64,000 nt of DNA from Lepraria neglecta (GCA_033220425.1 CM065652.1:310001-374000); one strand, 5' to 3'. Positions 1-12,809 are shown, counted from the first letter of the stretch. Notes: generated from the sequence alone by a model not told the origin. Made by a program: numbers and translations.

Positions 1-2
1 GT

Positions 3-236
3 CTGTTCTTCCACGAGCGCGGGGGAATTGCCATGGTCGAGCATTTTGAGCGGACTCGATCTCGAGAAGCCGCCACTGCTGCAGAGGAAGAGGCAAAAAC
101 AACAGCTTTGCGGACAGAGGCTGCAAGAGAGGAATCAGAGAAAGGAACTCTGGAGACTGGAGGGCCGGAGGTGCATGCATCTGGGTTGGAAATCCCTTCT
201 CCAGTGGTTGCTGGGATTGGACAACATGTGGAGTAG
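3..236 (+). CDS. 3' end of an unidentified gene entering from the left
   Basis: An open frame runs in from the window edge and ends at a TAG. It encodes about 77 residues that are Glu/Ala/Arg-rich at first (a likely charged helix, EAATAAEEEAKTTALRTEAA) and then more Gly/Pro/Val-rich (EIPSPVVAGIGQHVE at the end). An ATG sits at 33, but the frame is open upstream of it, so this is more likely a gene's C-terminal tail than a complete small gene. I do not recognise the family. A hydrophilic tail like this would suit the cytoplasmic end of a larger protein, but that is a guess. Confidence 0.35.
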   Translation: MFFHERGGIAMVEHFERTRSREAATAAEEEAKTTALRTEAAREESEKGTLETGGPEVHASGLEIPSPVVAGIGQHVE

Positions 237-252
237 AGTACCTTATGCATAA

Positions 253-965
253 TATAGGATAGGATAGATATCTAACCGCATACATAAGCACCCACTGTAT
301 GGAAGCAGAGCAAATCTAAATCTAACTTTTATAACACTTCAGCAACTCGGACAGTCTGTCCTCCGCCCTTCAACTTCCCTTATTCACCATAGAGCACCTC
401 ATCTCCGCAACCTTACCCACTCAAGATAGGATCGACCACTATTAATCTCAGAATGTTGTTCGTCCCCTCCTTAAGAATCGATATTTCGTAGTTGATATCC
501 CCTCTAAGAGGCGGGAAATAGTAATTTAGCTTCCTTATATCGTAGCTCCCAAAAGCACATTAGCATAGTGTCAACAGTCCAGATAAAAGGACAAGAACAA
601 AGCCGGGGGGCTAGAAATGGAGGGAGGAAAGGTAAGGTAATATTGGGGAGGGTGGTAAGGGTAGTCTGTGCCTTGGTTCAAACAGGCTGAGACTGGGCAC
701 TGAACCTGGCTTATTAGACCGGGCTGCAAAGTTTGCTACGGCGGCATGAGAGATAGCAGAATATGGATAAAGTTAGATGATGAGTGATTCAAATCGGCTG
801 CTTTTTCTCTGGACCATTGCTATGTAAATCGAGGCACAAGACACACTAATTGACTGACCAACGCCTGCAATATGCATGCTAGTCTACTAGTCTAATGGGG
901 GTTGGGGGGGGGGGAAATATAGAAAAAAATATGAAAAAACGAATACACACGCAACCAGAAGCTTA
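253..965. other. intergenic, no gene seen
   Basis: I see no convincing reading frame here. A poly-G run lies at about 898-914. The stretch probably holds the 3' flanks of two convergent genes: the partial gene on the left, and the NRPS, whose stop is at 966. Confidence 0.5.
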
Positions 966-3900
966 TCACAGATCACTCAATTTGGTCCCGAATGCCACGT
1001 CCGGATCCTCAGCCATCTTGTCAGCGGTGATGGGAGCAGCTTCGTCCACAGCCATCGCCTCCTTATCCACTCTTCTCAATCGAGCCCTTGCCTCCGCAAA
1101 AGGCATCTCCATCATCAGGACCTCGAGTGCTTCCAAAACCAATTTCTGGATCCTGCGAACGTGCGCCAAAGAGAAGATCTGGGAATCGTATTCAAGTCTA
1201 AGCAGCAGCGTCTCGTCAGAAACGGCGCAAAATTCGACGAGGAGTTTGAACTTGGCGCCTTCGGTCCAGGTGAGCAAGGGGTCGATACCGGGAATGGACA
1301 GGTGCAGGGCGTTGGGGTCGGCGTGGAAGGTGACCATTGTTTCGAGCAAAGGATGATTGGGGAATGAGGGATTGACGTTTAGGTGCTCGAGGAGCTGCGT
1401 CCAGGGGACGGCGTGGGAGAGGGAGGTTTTGCTGGATTTTTGGACGCTGCGGAGGTAGGAGGTGCAAGATGCGGTTTTGCTTGGGGGGCTATATTGGATG
1501 CGGAAGGGGAGGGGTTCAAGGAAAAGGCCGACGGTTTCCAAATCGGGAGCTGTTGAGCGGTTGAAGTATGGTCCTCCGAGCATGATGTCCATGTCGTTGG
1601 TGGTGGTCTGGAGTGCTAGCGCCACAGCTGCGAGAGCCATTTGATGCAGCGTAAATTTGTGGGTGGTTGAATAATCGGTGAGCCGCTTGTATGCGGCGAT
1701 AGGGACTTTGCAAAGGTGCGATGATCCCTTGTAGGAAATTCGGTCAGAGATACTTGGGAGACCATAGGAGCATGCAGGTGCGTTCTCGAGCCGCTTGGAC
1801 CAGAAATCAAGATTTGGACTTGATGCCGTTTGATTCCAGACTGTGGTCTCCATGTAGGATTGCGTTATGGATGGCAATACTTCCCCGCTATAGACCATCT
1901 GTACTTCTCGGAGGAGTATCTGCAGTGTCGTCAAGTCGCAAATGATATGACTCGCCACAACAACAAGTCGATCATCTGCGATTGTCACCCGGATAGGATT
2001 GTCGCGACGAAGCTTGAAAGGGCGATTGATCTCTTTCACCACGTCGACGCTGCACTCTCGAACTACTTGAGGAGCCCTGTCGGAGTATGTCCGCTGCAGC
2101 CCCACTCGATGGTCAAGAATAAATCTGCAACGTAAGATGCGATGTTGTGCCAAGACAGTATTCCATGCATTCATCAGTCTCTCAATGTCGACGGCGGATC
2201 GGTCGAGGGCACAAACGAGATTGACATTGAAGGCCGACGAGCCCGCTTTCAGTTGGTATTTCAGCCACCACTCTCGTTCCATAGGAGAACAAGCGTGTTC
2301 TCCCAAAGTAGGCTCAGCAGCAGCAGCAGGAGCGGGGATGCTTTGACCCTTGAGTCTATCGATCGCTTGTGCGAGATCGCGCAATGTGACCGACGTAGCA
2401 ATCGTGCTATAGGATATTTGACATTTAAATAATTCGGAAAGCCGACTCACCAAAAGCAGCTGGGCGAGCGAGTGACCTCCAAGGTCGGCGAAGTTGGAGT
2501 CGCCGTCCACTGTAACGTCAGGGCCAAGTTGTAGTGCATCCCGCCACGCAGCAATCAGCATTTGCTCGGAAGAACTCTTGGATTGCTTCGAGGCCAGCCT
2601 CTTAGTAGGGTTGACAGTATTTGAGACCTCTTTATAGTCGACCTTTCCGATGGGGGTCATTGGGAATTTGTCGACTGCTTCAATCATCCGTGGCATTGCG
2701 TGTGCTTGTAAGACTTTGGCAATCTTTGATCTGACATGAGCCACGTCCAAAGTGGAAGGCTGGATCATGGCCACCAAGAAGTCCTGCTTTCGAGCTATAG
2801 CAACAGCCGTAAGTGCTGGAACGGCCTGCGCTATGCGTATTTCCAAATCGTTGAGGTCGAGGCGAAACCCACGCAATTTGATCTGCCGATCATTCCTGCC
2901 TATGCACATTACCTCGCCTTCTGAGTTCCAGTAACCCCTGTCACCAGTTTTGTACATCCATTCCCCAGGATGTCCAAAAATATGGTCCGGAAAGAATCGA
3001 CTCTTAGTCTCGTCAGGTCTGCCGATATAACCTCTAGCGACTTGAACACCGGCAAGATATATCTCTCCAGCAACTCCAGGAGGAACGAGAAGCTGATTCC
3101 TGTCCAAGATATACACACGCGAAGATGGATTTGGAGCTCCGATAGTTACAGGTTTGCCTGGTAGCAGCCTCTGAATCGTCGCACCACCTGTTCCTTCTGT
3201 CGGACCGTACATATTATATAGCTGTTTTTGAGCCGCCCAGGCATCATTCACAGGCTGAGGAACAGGTTCTCCCACCAGATACAACTGCAGCTGAGGTTAG
3301 TACGTCTATGATCTTGGTGAGAAGAGTGACTTACGGTTTTCAGCTTTGGATAATCGCTGGGTGTGAGCTTTTGAGCGAGAGACGGTGTTAATATAGCAGA
3401 GTCAACTAAGCGTAAATGTGACACCGGATCAATCGAGTCAGGTAACACAAGCGTGGCTCCATAGCTCAAGGCGGAGAATATCTCATGAATGCTCCCATCA
3501 AAAGCAGGGGCCATGAGCTGGGAAATTCTCCGTCCTGGTCCCGCAAAGAGCCGAACCTCAGGAGTCCTTTGGAAAGCAACTAGACCTTCATGGGTACATA
3601 TGACCCCTTTAGGTTTACCAGTAGATCCCGAAGTGAAACATATGTAAGCGTTCGCGGAAGGTGTTGATGATTGTCGAACAGACACATCTGAGTGAGCCAC
3701 GCATGGGTCGGCTAATAATTCGTCCAATACCAAACAAACATCACAAGAAGTCGGCTTGAGATTCCTATCCGATGGGCTGGACACTAGAAACACCTTGGCC
3801 GCAGCAGACTGAAAATTCGTATCACGTACAATAGCCGGTAATGCTTTGTCTTGCGGGGAGTAGATACCGCCAGCCTTAAGGATACCGTAAATCGCAATGA

Positions 3901-5827
3901 TCCAGTTCACGGATCGGTCAGCATTTACACAGACGACGTCGCCTGGCTTGATGAACTGGGAGAGTTGTTTTGAGACTCGATCCGCCTTGACATTCAACTC
4001 GGGATACGTCAACCTTTCAGACGCTTTCTCAACTGCGATGGCCGAAGGATATTCCGAAACAGCGCGCTCGAAAAGAGTGACTAGATCATCATGGACAGAG
4101 GACGCTCTGGTTGAATCCGAGAGACAATTCCCAACCTCGCGCAGCAGAGAGCGAGTTTTACCAGAGAGCATGTTGTCCATACAACTGCCGACCGAATTTT
4201 CGGTTGCAGTAAGACCATGAAGGGCACTTTGATAATGTTCTCCTAGTCGTTCGATGTCTTTTTTGTTGAAGGACCGACAATGATAACAGATTCGAACAGT
4301 ATTGTCAGAGCCGATGAAGATGCTGAGTGGAATGTCCGTGACGGCGGTGAAATAAGACTTGCCCACCGGTCGAACACCCTCCATCTCAAGCGCTTCCATG
4401 TCGAACTCATTAGTAAGGGCAGATGAGAAGTCCCTTTTGACAAAATCTTCCTGACGTGAGTACTGGACAGAGCCCAGCTCGACCAAGCTCTTGAAAATAT
4501 GACGCATGTACTCGGCCATGGTCCAGGTTCTGTCTAGACAGACGTGTAGGGGAAGCGTGTTGACTAACGGCCCGATGCTATCATCGACTCCTGCTATAGC
4601 CAAGTTGCGACCCGCGAGTACGACGCCGAAAACGACAGAGTCCGAGTCGTTATACTTTGACAATACCATAGCCCATGCGGCATAATGCATCGATACTGCC
4701 GATACCTTTGCCTTTCGCGCACACTCCGAAAGTTGGTCAACCTGCATCGAGATAGAGATGCTCTCCATGGCGTTCTTGCTAAACATATTCGTTGATGTGG
4801 GCGACGGTAGTAGAAGGTCACCAACGGCATTTGAGCTTGTCTCTTGCCGCTGTTTCCAGAATTGCTGACACGAAGATCGGTTCGCATTCTGTAAAGCTTG
4901 TAGGCCCTTGGCTAGCTGTGTAAATGGAGTTCCCGCTTTTACAGGAAGACCGGCAGCTGCCCGTCTGACCTTTTTGTACACGAGGGCAGCAGAGAAGCCA
5001 TCAATGAGGGCGTGATGTACCCGCCAGATAATGGTGCTGAGGGCTGTGTCTTGTCCATCCCTGGGCCATGTGACAACCTTGAATGATGTGAATACCTCTT
5101 CAGACTGCTGATTCTCCTCGAGCGCCTTCTCATATTCCTCTTGATTGCGTACCAAGCTTTCTTCCCAGGCGAATTGCGCATGCATCTGCTCAATCAGAGT
5201 TGCTTTATCCTCGGTAACTTCAAACTTGGTTCGGAAAATTGATTCCGACTCTATCACAGCCTTCCAAGCCCTTTTCATAGTAGAGACATCTTTCGTTTGG
5301 TAGGTTTCGTAAAAGCTAATGGTATTCGTCCCAGGGTTTGCTTGACTTCCTTGTATAAAGACAAGTTGCATTTCTGTCATAGGTGACTGGAATTTAATTG
5401 ATGAAGAGCCCGAAGACTCACGGCGCTGGGAAGTTGTATGCTGTCTCTTAGTCAGTGGGCCTGGGGTTGGTTCGGCCGTACGTTTGAGAGCACAACGCGC
5501 CGGAGAGATTGGAGAGAAAGGCATATCTTCGACCGTTGGTGAGTTGACTGTCCATTTGGCGGAGTCCAAGACGTCTGCAATCGTGTCGCTGAGTAAGATA
5601 TTTTCGACCGAAAGGTGAATTTTTTGGGATTTGCAGGTTGATGCCAGATCAATTGCGAAAAGGGAGTGGCCGCCAAGCTCTACGAAGCCAGCATTGAGAT
5701 CAATTACTTCGGAAGATATGTCCAAAATGCTGGAGATTTCGCGCAAGACAAGGCTTTGCAAGCTTGCCGTCCCCTTGACTGACCTTCTCCTGCAAGGGTT
5801 TGTGGTGGAGAGGGTAAGAGGAGCCAT
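966..5827 (-). CDS. non-ribosomal peptide synthetase, T-C-A-T-CT
   Basis: Two exons (5827-3335, 3284-966) are joined over a 50-nt intron with donor GTAAGT, branch TACTAAC and acceptor CTGCAG. They give about 1603 residues. Domain order: carrier domain with LGGHSL near residue 51; condensation domain with HHALIDG at about 271-277; adenylation domain with FTSGSTGKPKGV near 745, YGPTE and TGDRG after the intron, and the PIGKVD lysine near 1045; second carrier with LGGHSL near 1099-1104; and a last condensation-like domain whose active site reads SHIICDLTT near 1276. That S-H-x3-D-x2-T form resembles the variant described for fungal terminal, ring-closing CT domains. By aligning to GrsA I read a substrate code of roughly D-G-H-T-Y-V-M-G-G, from which I predict no amino acid. 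The protein begins with a carrier and no adenylation domain, so it either takes its first unit from elsewhere or has lost or mis-modelled a 5' part. An in-frame stop just upstream supports this ATG. Confidence 0.9.
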
Positions 5828-7459
5828 TGTTGCTTAGACAACTGAAAAACAAACCACCCCAAGTGAAAGTGAGTCAACGAACAAGCTAAAAACCAGGCGA
5901 CGAGTGAGAATATATGAATGAATACCTCCTGGAGAGCATCAGCAGGCATAGCCTCAATAATGCTACTATACCTGAGATCATACGGAAGAACTAAACCTGT
6001 CCCATAACGGACAATAAGCCGCTATGAGTCTCAGGCAACGTAGTATCATCCTGCAATCGACCGTAGCCGAAAATTCCATGATTCCTACTCCGATTCCTTG
6101 TTTCATCGTGCTGCCAAAGTCATCAGAGTGTGAGAAAATTTCGGGCATCCCGTACTGGGTCAGCAAATAGTCAACTCAGGTTTGGAATCCTGACGGTCCA
6201 TGGTGGGTCTCTACTCATCCTAACGGAGAGTCAGATTACACAATGAAACCTCTGTCTGTAACATCACCAACCGTGCTCTTCCATACCTGGAAGGACATGG
6301 TTGGAAGACTACGGCCGGAAATGGCGACGGCCAGCCTTGCACGGGAGAACCCATAGTCTGGTATTACGGAAGATTTCTGATACCGAGAGGGGACACTGAA
6401 GGCGTACTTCCGTATCCTGTGTAGTACGTACCGTGATTCGTCATCGCCGAAAAAATGTTCATGTTTTTTCCCAGCCAGGCCCCCCAGAAGCGAGCCCCAT
6501 AAGGCTTAAGCGAGCCCTAGGCGCCACCAGTACCAGAATTTGGGCCGTTCCCGGGCGGCTGCAATCCGCTAGAGTCGCCGAAAGGGCCGTTATCCGCGCC
6601 GCCTCCGCCAAGCAGCCATCAGACTCCTTGCCCACCTCACACGCTACTTTAGTCTGATGTACTTTTCCTGACAGTAGCAAAAGGAGCTTTCACTTAGGTA
6701 ATATGGTAACATCTAGTGCTGATCCTCTTCACCTAGTCGTCGGGAGCTCAGGTAAACTTAGCCCTATATCGGCATCAGCTTTGTGTATACTGGCACTACT
6801 GCGGTGAGAAAATCGAAAGCATTCCAACCCAACTAGACAGGTCCCTCGAGACTGATAGTGCGTTGCATGTGAAAAGCGGCGTCGTCTGAGGATCACTGCG
6901 TTTCTAAACATAATTCTGGTGCCACTACTTCCTCGAAGATTATGTGCAGATTTCGTACGCCATCTTCAACCCTCAGACGAGGGATACGAAGCCTGCACTG
7001 CCTCCAAAATCGATCTATCAGAGGTAAATCTGTATTGCACTCCCATGCTAACAGAACGAACTGTATGCTATCACAAGCCGTCAGGCGCTCCCAGGAGTTG
7101 CTTAGACGAATGCGACTTAACCTGGCCCGTCCTTGCGGCCTCATTCAAATGGGGGGTAAGCCTCCGGCCACATGAGGAAAGAGCTGGCATGGGGCCATAG
7201 TCAAGCTGAAATGCAGAGATACCGAAGTCTGAGTCAGCCCTTCTCAGGGGAGAGGCTTCTGGTTTGATGGTGTTGCATTCGTCGTATAGCCATCACTGCC
7301 ACTGGGCAGTAATATATATGCGGCTGTCTGTTCGAGTACATGTTGTCACATTTCTTGCCAAACACGTTCTCAGTCAAGGCATCCCTAAGTCTTATTCATT
7401 CCCCACATACATTCCCAACTCTTCACTCATTCCATTGCCTATATCGTCAACAATCGAAA
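5828..7459. other. NRPS upstream region, with a coding-looking stretch at 5840-6180 on the minus strand
   Basis: Most of this divergent spacer between the NRPS and the secreted-protein gene shows no gene. On the minus strand at about 5840-6180 the text looks protein-like (for example GRLQDDTTLPETHSG and PYDLRYSSIIEAMPADALQE), but it changes frame and contains stops. TTTTCAG at about 5843 could be an intron acceptor. It may be a decayed or unmodelled 5' exon of the NRPS, or a remnant of another gene. I could not assign it to a family. The rest probably contains the shared promoters. Confidence 0.35.
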
Positions 7460-8336
7460 ATGTTCGCCCACTTAATCTACACTACAGCCTTGGCGCTATC
7501 AATTGCGACCATAAATTGCGCTCCTCAACCAAGAGACAATTCCCTACCAGATTGCGCAGCTGCGCCGGCAGAATGCAAATGCCCAGCAGGAACTACACTG
7601 CAGCCGTCCTCCACCTATGCTCTTATCGGCGCTTCCGCCAAAGATGTTAAGGCCATAACTGGCAGCTGTGAGCAACTGCATTTTGATTTGCTCATTTATG
7701 AAAATTTCTTCAACTGACATTCCCCTCCTTTACAGTCTTCGAAACTGCTTGGTTTGGCGCCTCTCCGCAAGCCGTCAGTGGTTACGACAACAAGCCCGGT
7801 GCAACACGAACCTTTAGCGGACCTACTTCTGTTGGGACCTATACCTTTGTCGAAAAGGTGAGTAGATGGAGCAACAATCACGTGGAGACGGTGCTTCTCA
7901 CTAATGTGATCGCCATGTGTAGCTTGTCTCATACAAAGAACATAATGACGGCTCCTTCACCATGCTATTCGAGCAGGACAACGGTAGACAGCTACGACAC
8001 CGTGAAATGGGAATGAATTATCGCTCATCATTTACTTCTAGGTCCTATTCCATACAAAAATGGAAGCGGGTCTTTCTCCGGATACTGGGACACGCTGTCC
8101 GTGAAGTATGAGGATGCCCATGAGACCCTTATATACTGGGATATCTACGTCTGTTGGACTGGCGTGGTATCAGGTGCGTACTTTAGTTTTCTGAAGAACT
8201 CCGAATTACGTACTTACGGCATGTACGGCCAACAGATAACAACGCTTTCCATGAAAGCGCGATCAACAACGTCACTTCGATTCTCAAGTCTCAAGGCAAA
8301 CTGCTGGGCCATAGCGAGCCGCCTGTGTCATTTTAA
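7460..8336 (+). CDS. small secreted protein of unknown function
   Basis: Five exons (7460-7667, 7736-7857, 7923-7983, 8042-8173, 8236-8336) keep frame through four introns and give 207 residues. All donors are GT and all acceptors AG. The N-terminus is a typical signal peptide (MFAHLIYTTALALSIATINC, then APQPRD). The mature part has a few Cys residues (CAAAPAECKC near its start, and IYVCWTG), no membrane segment and two N-x-T/S sites. It resembles a conserved family of fungal secreted hypothetical proteins that I know only by pattern. It sits inside the NRPS cluster, so co-regulation is possible but not shown. Confidence 0.75.
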
Positions 8337-9374
8337 TTTTGGAGGTACTGTACTAGTGGGCTGGCTTGCAACTTGTTTCCAAATTTTATCTGGACTCGTG
8401 CTGTTGTCTGATTTATGAATTGTACAACGGTCTGCGTTGTCCTATTATTTGTGTTATTCCATGGAGACGTGGCGACTGGAATTATTATCGGGCTTGAATC
8501 TTCACTGTATAATAGAGAATTTGCTAAAAGAGAAGTGCTTTGCCTTATTTTGTTATCAACTGATTATGGCTGTCTACGTCCAATTATCAATGGATCGAAA
8601 ACCTCAGCATGGCACATATGAACCAAACAAATCCATATCACGTAAATATAGACCCGACTGTACCTTCTTGAGCACTCGCCTTTGTTCTCTCTACTAATTT
8701 TTACTACTGAGAAGGATCTAAAGTCTACTATAGACGAGCGCGAGATCAATGGGAACTCCAACCAACGTGCTTAGGGCAAGGATATGAGATCGTGCAGTTC
8801 CAGGTAATACTGCAAACTGTAACGTCTCTCTCACGCCCATTTAGGCAACAGTGATATTTCATGACCTAAGCGGGATCGGTATGATTTTCATTCTCGTTGC
8901 TGTGCATAATACCTTGTGCATAACAGCATATTAAATAGAATTATCAGCACTAATTAAGACAGTAACCAATGATGCGTGAAAGTATAGGTACATCTCACGT
9001 AAATTTTTCAGGTGAAGCGGATGTCTCACCTCGTGCTGACAAGCATCGGGCCGCGGGGTGTCGGAGGGGGCGGTGGGGTGTCGGAGGGGGCCGTGGGTGG
9101 CCGAGTGACAAAGTCAGCGTTCCTTGCCGTATACTGACATGTATCTCGGCTCCCTTACGGCCGGTCGAAAGAGTAAAATTACAAGGTGCAGCTCTTACAC
9201 GGCGTAAAGCTCAATCTACAATCAAGCTGAGGTAAGCTCTTTGAGGAATTGCCGAATGAAGGATATAGAGAAAATGTCGTCCCTTTCACATATTCACAGT
9301 ATTCCTCTCTCGAAGGACTTAAGAAGAATCAAAACTTATTATCATTATTATTCTCAAAAGTCATTTTCTCAACC
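8337..9374. other. intergenic with a short GC-rich tandem repeat
   Basis: No gene is seen. Around 9050-9105 a G-rich motif close to GGGGTGTCGGAGGGGGC occurs twice in direct tandem. The rest is AT-rich flank of the secreted-protein gene and the P450 promoter. Confidence 0.45.
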
Positions 9375-11097
9375 ATGATATCTTTCTGGTATAGCACAGC
9401 TTCCCAGCTTTCTCTCGTTCTATTCGTTCTCCTCGCCATCCTATCTCGAAAGCAGTTGAGTAAGAAGGCTACATACTTAATTTCGCGGACCTTGCACGTA
9501 AGATTATTGCATGCCAATGCGCTTTCAAAATCTCTTGCTCACACACCTAGATATACCTCTGTTATCGATATCCAATCAAGCATCATGAAGACAAGACGTC
9601 GCTACCGACGAGCCAATATCAATGGCCTAATGGGCAAGGCGACGTAGCCAAGTTCCTCGAAGGCGATGAAAACAGCCAGATATGGGCCAAAAAGCTCGGT
9701 AGAACCTATCGCATCTGGTCGGGCATGAAACCCGAAGTGTACGTCCATCTCTTCTCCGGGCGATACGGAATTTGTAGGAGCTGAGGTTCTAACGGTTAGC
9801 CAACTGTAGTGTTTTGACCCGTCCAGAACATATCAAAGAGGTCTTCAAAGACTCCGACAAGCACTACAAGGCCGTCAACAATAATTCAGGCTACCTGATG
9901 AGCCAGATCCTAGGTCAATGTGTTGGATTGCTCAGCGGCAACGCATGGCGAAACCTTCGTTCCGTCAACGAGAAGGCCTTCTCCCGCAGCGCATCGACAG
10001 GCTACGTCTCGCTCATCGACGACCGAGTAAAGAGCTACTTCAAGGAGCTTCAAGGCAGCAAGACCCTCTTCCAAGGCCTTCTGGATCCGGCACAGGACCT
10101 GAAACTCCTCCCCTTCCTCGTCGTCGCCGAAGTCATTTACGGCAAGCTCTCACCCGAACTGGAAAGCAAATTCCGCAGCATCGCTCCGAGGCGAGAAGCT
10201 CTCTTCAAGCACGTTATCAGCGGCGGTCTCGCTCGCTTCCCCGTCTCCAAATACCTGCCCACAAAAGCCAATCGCACCCTAGCCGAGTTCCGCACCGAAT
10301 GGCATGCCCTCAATAAAATGGCCTACGAGCTCGCCGTCTCTTCGGGCTCGAACGCTCCAATCATATCCTTGTACGCCGCCGCCGACAAAGGCGACATCAC
10401 ACACGAGCAAATGTACCAGACTTTGGATGAAATGCTCTATGCCAACCTCGACGTCACTCTCGGTGGAATCTCCTGGAACGTCGTCTTCCTAGCAGCAAAC
10501 CAAGATGCACAGAGTCGTCTCCGTGCCGAAGTCGGCGCCATGCGGGAGGAAGCCGCCAACAGTAGCAATGAGAACAGCGGCGACACAAGCCCTAGCACGG
10601 CTCACAAGAAATTCAATGCCTATCTCCTCTCATCCTCTACCTTCCTCGCTGCCTGCGTTTCTGAGTCTGCCCGTCTCCGCCCCCTCGCCGCTTTCTCTGT
10701 ACCTCAATCCGCACCTACCCCTCGTCTTATAGACGGCTATGTCGTCCCCGCAGGCACCTCCTTCGTCATTGATTCCTACGCTCTCAACATTCGGAACCCC
10801 TTTTGGGGAGAGGAATCGGAAACGTACCGCCCGGACAGATTCATCGAGCCTCGCAAGGGTATGTCGACAGAGATGCGCTATAATTACTGGCGATTTGGGT
10901 TTGGGCCCCGACAGTGTATGGGAAAGTATGTAGCGGATTTGATAATCCGCATGCTGTTGGTGGAGTTGGTGGAGGGGTTTGAGCTGGAGCTGCGGAAGGA
11001 GGATGTTGCGGGGAAGTGGGAGAGGGACCGGGAGACGTGGATTAATCATCCAGAGATGTTGTTGAAGTGTGAGAAAAGGAAGTTGGGAAGCGAATAG
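9375..11097 (+). CDS. cytochrome P450 monooxygenase
   Basis: Three exons (9375-9497, 9551-9738, 9810-11097) give 532 residues. An N-terminal hydrophobic anchor (LSLVLFVLLAIL) suggests endoplasmic reticulum attachment. The C-terminal half carries the K-helix ESARLR, a YRPDRF form of the PERF motif and the haem loop FGFGPRQCMG with the ligand Cys near residue 473. The I-helix reads TLGGISWN, so the usual acid-Thr-Thr of the oxygen-activation groove is missing. The gene lies between the NRPS and the cluster regulator and probably oxidises the NRPS product. Subfamily is not assigned. Confidence 0.92.
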
Positions 11098-11483
11098 ATT
11101 GCCAGTTTGGGGCTGGAAGGAAGGTCGTTTTCTTTCTGTGTCTTAGATCTTGATAAGAAGCCCTTTTTTTGTTTCCATATATGACTGAACGAAAATGTAG
11201 TGAACCAAGAGCTCGTCCCTGAGCTTTGTCATAGCTCTCGCATCCTAACCCCACAGATATGCAATAATTTCTGATATTAATATCGCGAGTCCTAGTACCT
11301 CACTTCGGGATCTCTGACATTGAAAGCCGAGCAGGTGTTCGATTAAGCAACAAAAATAGATTGACTCTAATGTAGTAGTACAAGATGTTTATAATTACAC
11401 TTTCATGGTGCTCTTAAAAAGATGTTTTCCCCATGACTGGCAAGAGAGAAAGCCAGGTACACATAATTAGCAAAATCGGCTTT

Positions 11484-12809
11484 CTATACCGTGACAGCCG
11501 CAATGAGACTATCCAGCCGCTCCAGCGAGGTTAAGAACCACTGTTTTTGCAATAAGTTGGCGGTGGAGTGCGCAGACTTATTGGAGTGATCGGACTGCTG
11601 CTGTTGTTGGTGATTGTGATTCATACCGCTCATACGATCAAGAAGTTGCCTGCAGCGCTGAATCTCGCGGCAGATAAGGCGAGTGCAGAAAGCGAGCTGG
11701 TCCTCCTGGTCGACCTGGAAGGTACCGAAGAGAAGGGAGGGTAAGGTAGAGCCACAGAGAGGATCGAGAAGGAATTTCTTGGCCCCGATGTTGTTTTCGA
11801 AGAGTGTGGTCATCTGGTTTACGGCGACGCAGAGGAGAAGAAGGCAGTTAGGATTGGCTTTGCAGCTTTCAAGGGTCGTGATCCGAAGGAGATCGCTCAT
11901 GCAGGATTTACTGATGCGGAGGACGCCGTCGAGGCCAAGGCTGCTGTCGTTCATTTGAGATTCGAGGTGGACAATTATTTGGGTGCAGAGGGAGATACAT
12001 TGGTTGGCGTTGCTGGTAGTGCTGTTGGTACTGTTGGCGCTTGCGATGAATTGATTGTATGATGGAGAGGATTGGTCTGAGGGGTCCGATAGTTCAATGG
12101 AGTCGGAGTAGTGAGACCGAGAACCTGGGAATATTGATTTCTGCTGCTGCTGCTGCTGCTGCGGCGATTGTTGCCGTGTTGATTGGGGCGTAGGGAGTTC
12201 CAGTAATGGTTGATTGCCGTCACTCTCTTCATAGCCAATATTAGGAGTCGTACGGTGTGTATTGAAACTCAAAGACATCATATCGGTGTTGAATCCTAGA
12301 GGAGAGGTGACAGAGGAATTGCCATTCTTATTTGGCGATGGTTGCTGCCAGCAAAAGGAGTCAAGTCCGGGTTGAGCAACATTAGATGGGTCGAAAAATG
12401 GTGACTGGGTATCTAAAGCTGCCCAGTTCATCGATTGGTCATCGGAGGGATCTTGAATATTGAGCTTCTCACCCGGGGTTAGACTTGGCCCCCAAGTAGA
12501 AGCTCTAGAAGCTCCGGTTGAACTTGACCTTGAGATTCTGTCCAAGGGTTCTGTCTCGTGCCGAGAGTTGCCTCTTTTGTGCCTGTTCGATGCCGTTCCC
12601 ACCCTCGAAACGCTATATTTGCAAGCATAGACGTGGTTGAGGTTACGACAACGTGTACAGCCGTCTCGCTCCCCGCTGCATCGAATCTAATATTCGATCA
12701 ATTTAGCACTCATGATGTACCTCAGATTGCAAGCAAGACTTACCTTTGCATTGTGACACGGATTACATGCTGCTCGTAGCCTAACTGGTTTAAGGGAGTA
12801 AGAAGACAT
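11484..12809 (-). CDS. Zn2Cys6 transcription factor, AflR-like
   Basis: Two exons (12809-12744, 12686-11484) give 422 residues. The splice falls inside the zinc cluster, which reads C-NP-C-HNAKIR-C-SGERDG-C-TR-C-RNLNHVYA-C and starts about 15 residues from the N-terminus. This is the binuclear Zn2Cys6 DNA-binding domain. A Ser/Thr/Pro-rich linker with a Gln tract (about 12140-12165) follows. The C-terminal helical part (CISLCTQIIVHLES, ICREIQRCRQLLDRM) resembles the AflR/GliZ-type regulatory region. Its place between P450 and exporter makes it the likely pathway-specific activator. Confidence 0.88.

Noticed and set aside
897-914. Poly-G run as a possible structural or regulatory element
   Set aside because: A simple homopolymer with no flanking pattern; nothing links it to a function.
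2400-2460. Possible extra intron in the second NRPS exon (GGTGAGTCGG)
   Set aside because: The open frame continues through it with normal carrier-domain sequence, so splicing is not needed.
10630-11049. Long minus-strand frame over the P450 C-terminus
   Set aside because: It is a shadow of the P450 coding sequence in GC-rich codons and has low-complexity content.
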